Shown: one piece after another, positions 36,892 through 41,257 of the stretch | Layout: each line of letters starts with the position of its first letter | Position numbering within the stretch: position 1 is the first letter of the stretch | Source of the DNA: Gemmatimonadaceae bacterium | GTDB lineage: Bacteria > Latescibacterota > UBA2968 > UBA8231 | Length of the DNA stretch: 41,257 nt | Direction of reading: 5' to 3' | NCBI GenBank assembly: GCA_002726335.1 | Contig: PBSR01000224.1 | Span: 1 to 41,257 of the forward strand | Notes under the pieces: generated by a model | Databases searched by the model: none | What the model was told of the DNA's origin: nothing | What the model saw: only the letters and a program-made list of their open reading frames with translations | Translations under genes and position numbers: made by a program

Positions 36892-39800
36892 TCACAGATT
36901 CTCCAGGCGCAAGCGCGCGAAGTTCGAGATGTCGTCGGCGTCGCCCCCCCCGGACGAGGCGGCGATGAGCCGTTCGTAGGTGCGGCGCGCCTCATCACTG
37001 TTGCCCAGATGCTCAAGCGCAACGCCCTTGTTGGCCAGCGCCGCCAAAGCCGAGTAGCTGCTCGGATACTGCTCGTAGATCGCCTCGAAGCCATCCGCCG
37101 CCGTGGTGTAGTCACCCCGCTGGAAGTGCTCGAAGGCACTCTCGTACGCCCGACTCGCCAGATCCTCCTCGACATCGCCCAACAGCGCCTGCGCCTTGCT
37201 CGCCTCTTCGGTCCCCGGGAACAGGCGCACGACTTTTTCGTACGCGCCACGGGCGTCGAGAAAGCGCTTCTTGCTGTAGTAGTAGTCACCGATCGAGAAC
37301 TGGGCGTAGCGCGCGAACCCACTGCCCGGGTACTCGTCCACCAGCCGCCGCATCGCCGCCAATGAGTCCTCTTCGCGGTCCAGATCCATGTAGGTCCAGC
37401 CGGCGGAGTAGAGCGCCTTCGGGGCCGGCTCGGCACCGGCGTGATCATCGACCGTGCGCAGGTATTCGACCAGGGCCTCCTCGAAGTGGCTGGCGTTGTA
37501 CAGATTCTCGCCAGCACGGTAGAGCGCCTCGGCGACCAGACCATGTTGTGGGAAGCGAGTCGCGACATCGCCAAACGCTGCCGCTGCTCGCTCGTACTCG
37601 CCCAGAATCTCGTGCGCATAGCCCTTCTGGTAGACCGCCTGCGGTGTCTCCGACGTGGCCGGGTAGGCACTGGCGTAGCCGTCGAAGGCGGCTGCCGCCT
37701 TCTCATACTCTTCATTGAAGAACAGGGCGCGAGCACTGACCAGCATCAACGTTGCGCGGTTGGCAGATGCCGGGAACCGGCGCAACGCCGCCTGCGACGC
37801 CTGGTAGGCGTCGCCGTAGCGGTCCTGTTCGAGAAGCACCGACACGAGGACGAAGTAAGCCCGGTCGCGGATGGCGAATTCGGCGGCGGCGTCCTCCTCG
37901 AAGGTTCCGCCGATCAATTGCCGAGCTACCACCTTGGTGTCATCAAGGCGCCCCAGATCGTAGTACAGCTCCATCAGCATCAGTTGGAATTCGGCCCGTT
38001 CCAGAGGCGACGAGGCCGCGGCAATCAGTCCCTCGTAGGTTCGGACAGCTTCTTCCGAGCGGCCCAGTCGCGTCAGGGCGACGCCGCGCGTACGGAACGC
38101 GACGAGTCGAATCTCGTCCGCCGTTCCTGTGTCCAGCACCGCCTGCAGGTCGGCGATGCTGGCCTCAAATTGTGGCTCGGCGGCCAGGCTGTCACCCGTC
38201 GCATCCAGGGCGCTGCCGGCCTGGTATTGGGCGATGCCGCGGAAGAATCGGGAGAACGTCGCCAGGTCCGGGTTTGTCGAGATCAGCAGAACCTGCGAGA
38301 AGTGATCGATCTCGGAAACGCGATCCCCCTGTTCACGTGCGATCCGGCCGCGAACGTAGTGCAGTTCGGCGACACTTTCGTCATCACCTGCCTTGGCGGC
38401 CCGACGCAATGCCTCGTCGAGACGCAACACCTCGTCGATCCGCTCTGCACGCCCGGCGGCCAGCAGTATGTCGGCAGCCTCTGCCTGTACCTTGGGCCAG
38501 GATTCGAACGTCGGATCGACATGGGTCAGAGCTTCGACAGCGTCGTCGAGTTGCCCGGAAGACTTGTAGACCAGGCCCAGATCTTTCCACGCCTGTGGTG
38601 TCAACTCTGATCCCGGATACTCGTTCAGCAACCGCCGATACAGTTGTGCGGCCTGCGGGGCATCGCCCTGTTGAAAACGCACTCGCGCCCACCAGCTGAT
38701 CGCGTGCGGTGCGACCGCCGCGGCGGGATTCTCGTCGACCGTGGCGGCGAACGTGCTGACTGCCTCGTCCAGGCGTCCACCAGTTACATGTGTGTGAGCC
38801 AGCCCGTAGAGGGCCTCCGACCGGCGGCGGCTGAAGGGATGCTCGTCGAGGACGGCTGTGTAGGCATCGTGGGCTGCCTGCAGGTCCTGCTCACCACCGT
38901 CGGCGCTGGCGGCCAGCTCGCGATACGCCTGTCCCTCTGAGAACAACACCTCGTCGAGTCCAACACCGATGGCACGGGATTGATCTCCGTATGCCCGCCG
39001 GTAGACCTGATACTCACCGATGGCGTCACGGTAGCGTCCGTCGCGGAACAACACGCCGGCGATGCGCAGCTGCGCCCGGCCGCGGAAATGGGTGTCCTCC
39101 ACCTGCTCGATCGCCTGGCGCAGCACGCGCACGCCGGCGTCCACTCCCTGCTGCCCGAGAAGCATGGTGGCCATATTGTCGTACGACTTCTGCACGATCA
39201 GGGCTTCTTCCGGGTACGCTTCGGGGACCCGTGAATAGGCGGCGATGGCGTCGTCGATCCGGCCCTGCGCTGCGTACGAATCACCGATACGGATCTGCGC
39301 TTTGGCCACCAGTTCGCGGGTCGTCTCCTGCACCAGCCCCCGCAACCGTTGCGACTTCATCTCCCGTAACTCTTTGTCGCTCAACAGGCTGAAGTCGTAC
39401 AGATCGACCAGTTTCTGATAGGCCGTCCGGGCCTCTTCCTGCTCGCCGAGTTCGCCATAGCTCTCGCCCATCTGGAACAGCGAGCGATCTCGCTTGAGGG
39501 CGTCGTCGCTGACGGCGAGCAACTCGTCGAACGTCGTGATCGCCTCCCGGTGCCGCTGCATATTGAAATACGCCCAGCCGCGGTCGTAGAGTGCTGCCTC
39601 TTCGTACTCCGACCCCGGAAAGCGCTCGAGCAGGACCTCCGTCTCGGTGACCACCCCAGGGTAATCCTCGGTCTGGTAACTGGCGCGGACGATCTGATAC
39701 TGCGACATGACACGCACGTGCAACGGCGCCCGCTGCTCGTCGTCGACAAGGGTGCGGTAGTAGCCCCGGGCCTTGTCGAAGGCGGCGACAGACTCCAGCA

Positions 39801-40149
39801 GGCGCAGGTCGGATTCGTCGCGGTCCCCCTCGTCGGCCAGGCTGCGCGAGCGCGCCAACAGCGTGCGGCCCACATTGCGATACGAATTGCCCAACTGATA
39901 GGTTGCCGCCACACGCAAGGGCAACACAAGATCATCGATGGCGACTTCGATGCGATCCACGTCGAGCAGCCGGTAGTTGGGCGTACTCTGGATCTCGCTG
40001 AACACCTCGACCGAATTCTCATGATCGTTCGCCGCGTAGTACCGCTGGCCAAGAGCGAAGCGGTCTTGCAGCAACTCTTCGGTGGGTACCGGGCGGGACA
40101 CGATGACCCCGGTGGCTACCGTGGCGATGACGATCAGGAGATGGAGCAT
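36892..40149 (-). CDS. Very large exported TPR protein
   Basis: A 1085-residue protein. The N-terminal helix (about residues 1-18, MLHLLIVIATVATGVIV) is a signal or anchor sequence. The rest is a near-continuous array of TPR-like helical hairpins, some 20-25 units, with Tol-Pal YbgF/BamD-like patterns (for example AVYQKGYAHEILGEYERAA and ARYAQFSIGDYYYSKKRFL). It should sit in the periplasm as an extended scaffold. Neighbours are an outer-membrane barrel upstream and a lipoprotein downstream, then the ExbB/D and TonB-like genes. A bridging role across the periplasm is inference. The ATG lacks a clear ribosome-binding site. Confidence 0.88.
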   Translation of the reverse strand: MLHLLIVIATVATGVIVSRPVPTEELLQDRFALGQRYYAANDHENSVEVFSEIQSTPNYRLLDVDRIEVAIDDLVLPLRVAATYQLGNSYRNVGRTLLARSRSLADEGDRDESDLRLLESVAAFDKARGYYRTLVDDEQRAPLHVRVMSQYQIVRASYQTEDYPGVVTETEVLLERFPGSEYEEAALYDRGWAYFNMQRHREAITTFDELLAVSDDALKRDRSLFQMGESYGELGEQEEARTAYQKLVDLYDFSLLSDKELREMKSQRLRGLVQETTRELVAKAQIRIGDSYAAQGRIDDAIAAYSRVPEAYPEEALIVQKSYDNMATMLLGQQGVDAGVRVLRQAIEQVEDTHFRGRAQLRIAGVLFRDGRYRDAIGEYQVYRRAYGDQSRAIGVGLDEVLFSEGQAYRELAASADGGEQDLQAAHDAYTAVLDEHPFSRRRSEALYGLAHTHVTGGRLDEAVSTFAATVDENPAAAVAPHAISWWARVRFQQGDAPQAAQLYRRLLNEYPGSELTPQAWKDLGLVYKSSGQLDDAVEALTHVDPTFESWPKVQAEAADILLAAGRAERIDEVLRLDEALRRAAKAGDDESVAELHYVRGRIAREQGDRVSEIDHFSQVLLISTNPDLATFSRFFRGIAQYQAGSALDATGDSLAAEPQFEASIADLQAVLDTGTADEIRLVAFRTRGVALTRLGRSEEAVRTYEGLIAAASSPLERAEFQLMLMELYYDLGRLDDTKVVARQLIGGTFEEDAAAEFAIRDRAYFVLVSVLLEQDRYGDAYQASQAALRRFPASANRATLMLVSARALFFNEEYEKAAAAFDGYASAYPATSETPQAVYQKGYAHEILGEYERAAAAFGDVATRFPQHGLVAEALYRAGENLYNASHFEEALVEYLRTVDDHAGAEPAPKALYSAGWTYMDLDREEDSLAAMRRLVDEYPGSGFARYAQFSIGDYYYSKKRFLDARGAYEKVVRLFPGTEEASKAQALLGDVEEDLASRAYESAFEHFQRGDYTTAADGFEAIYEQYPSSYSALAALANKGVALEHLGNSDEARRTYERLIAASSGGGDADDISNFARLRLENL

Positions 40150-40202
40150 CAGTAGAATTTACCCACTTGACCCGTTGATACCAAGCTGGATCTCGTCATG
40201 GA

Positions 40203-41257
40203 TCAGAAGCCGAAATACATCTCGAGGAAGAAGGTCCGGTTGCTGACTTCGGCCCCCGGAGTGTCGATTCTCTCGTGCTGGAACCCCAACTCGGACACCG
40301 TCTTCCAGCCGATATAGGTGCCCTGCATACGGACCATGAAGACGTTCGTCCAGCGGTCGAAATCACGTGAATCGTCGTCATAGTCGGAGTGCGCGATTGG
40401 CAGCAGCCACGGTATCCCCTCCTGACCGGCGACCAGCGACGTCTTTTCGGTCAGTTTCAGGGACTGCTCAAACAGCGGCCCCCACGTCATCCAGTGCTGG
40501 CGTGTCGCCGCGGAGTAGCCGGCATCATGCCAGAACAGGTGGCGCAAGCGCGCGTACAGATGCAGGTCGTCTCGCAGGGGATAGACATACTCCAGCCGTG
40601 TCGACATCGTCAGGCGACTCAGCGTCCCATCCTCCTGCGCCGAACCGTCGGCAAACTCGTCCTCCTGCTGCAGGTTCAGCATCCATTTGTAGTTGGTGAA
40701 CACCGACAGGCCGGACAGGGGCCCGAAATCGCTGTCGAGCTGCACCGTGCTGACCGTGCTCTTGCGCATCTGCATCGGATCTGGGTCGGGATCCTTGAGT
40801 GCCAGCAGGTTGTAGCTCGTCGGGTCCTGGATGACGTTCGAGTTGTCCCGCGGATTGGCCGTCGTACGCCAGATGAACACGGGATCCGGAATGGAGTCCT
40901 CGACGCTCTTCAGGTCGCCGCGCAGCAGGACATGGCCGTCGCCCTGCGGACGATAGCCCAACTGGTAGCGCACGTAGCGCACATCGCTGTCACCGCCGGC
41001 GGCGATGCTCTCGGCGCCATAGCGGCCGATGCTGAACAGTTCGACGTACGGGAGCGGATCCTTCCAACTGAGGAACAGGTGATTGCCCCGCGATCCCCTG
41101 TCGTATGGATAGTCCGGCCGGTCGTCGTTCTCAGTCAGGTCGGGAAGGCCATTGTTGTTGAAGTCGAGGTCGTAGATGAACTCGGGCGGATCGGCCCAGT
41201 AGAACAGAAACGGTTCCTCCCAGTCAGGAATGCCGTTGGCGTTCTGATCGGTGTCCG
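40203..41257 (-). CDS. Partial outer-membrane beta-barrel protein with TSP3-like calcium repeats
   Basis: The reading frame stays open to the window end, so the 5' part is missing; 351 C-terminal residues are visible. The first part has calcium-type repeats (DQNANGIPDWEE, DFNNNGLPDLTE) like thrombospondin type 3 units. The rest shows alternating amphipathic strands typical of an outer-membrane barrel, and the protein ends in Phe (EMYFGF), the usual terminal signature for barrel assembly. A GTG at 40982 is internal and not the true start. It is separated by 53 bases from the giant TPR gene and is probably co-transcribed with it. Ligand unknown. Confidence 0.82.
   Translation of the reverse strand, partial: DTDQNANGIPDWEEPFLFYWADPPEFIYDLDFNNNGLPDLTENDDRPDYPYDRGSRGNHLFLSWKDPLPYVELFSIGRYGAESIAAGGDSDVRYVRYQLGYRPQGDGHVLLRGDLKSVEDSIPDPVFIWRTTANPRDNSNVIQDPTSYNLLALKDPDPDPMQMRKSTVSTVQLDSDFGPLSGLSVFTNYKWMLNLQQEDEFADGSAQEDGTLSRLTMSTRLEYVYPLRDDLHLYARLRHLFWHDAGYSAATRQHWMTWGPLFEQSLKLTEKTSLVAGQEGIPWLLPIAHSDYDDDSRDFDRWTNVFMVRMQGTYIGWKTVSELGFQHERIDTPGAEVSNRTFFLEMYFGF

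Overview
The window is GC-rich bacterial chromosome, densely packed, with many 1-4 base start/stop overlaps. No phage, insertion sequence, CRISPR array or replication origin was seen. The organism looks like an aerobic, diderm, saccharolytic bacterium. Evidence: an alternative complex III plus haem-copper oxidase cluster, several outer-envelope proteins (TolC-like, ExbB/ExbD, TonB-like, beta-barrel), and large sugar-acid and glycan catabolic cassettes rich in enolase-superfamily and Gfo/Idh/MocA proteins. This mix fits the FCB-related and candidate-phylum bacteria (for example Latescibacterota-like), but that placement is inference from gene content only.

Region 1 (1-12660, + strand) is one respiratory operon: actA-actB-actC-actD-actE-actF, a small one-helix protein, a SCO copper chaperone, then coxB (with a fused cytochrome c domain), coxA (A2-type YS motif), coxC and coxD. 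Quinol electrons would pass through ActB/ActC and the ActA/ActE haems to the cytochrome domain and CuA of CoxB, then to haem a3-CuB in CoxA. A perfect 15-bp hairpin closes the operon and also serves the convergent neighbour.

Region 2 (12684-18928, - strand) is a seven-gene run: 2-TM small protein, pentapeptide-repeat protein, TolC-like outer-membrane protein, SxxK serine hydrolase, DUF362 protein with a DUF5678-like tail, polyphosphate glucokinase and a GroES-like protein. The shared role is unknown.

Region 3 (19017-30528) is carbohydrate catabolism. On the + strand a glucarate dehydratase is followed by a secreted GH92 alpha-mannosidase. After a tRNA-Lys(UUU), a - strand operon reads MFS transporter, sugar-phosphate isomerase-like TIM barrel, two Gfo/Idh/MocA oxidoreductases, two enolase-superfamily dehydratases and a CE7 acetyl esterase. 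It looks like a complete uptake, oxidation/epimerisation, dehydration and deacetylation route for a modified sugar. No regulator lies beside it.

Region 4 (30646-41257) holds an exported TPR protein (+) and, on the - strand, an envelope locus: beta-barrel protein (cut by the window end), 1085-residue TPR protein, lipoprotein, secreted CBM9-like protein, TonB-like/DUF4159 protein, ExbB-ExbD fusion and a separate ExbD. This is the most unusual part. The fused ExbD has Asn where the essential membrane Asp normally sits, while the separate ExbD keeps the Asp. The TonB-like protein keeps the SxxxH motif of the TonB transmembrane helix but ends in DUF4159 instead of a TonB C-terminal domain. Together they look like a non-canonical proton-motive-force-driven envelope machine.
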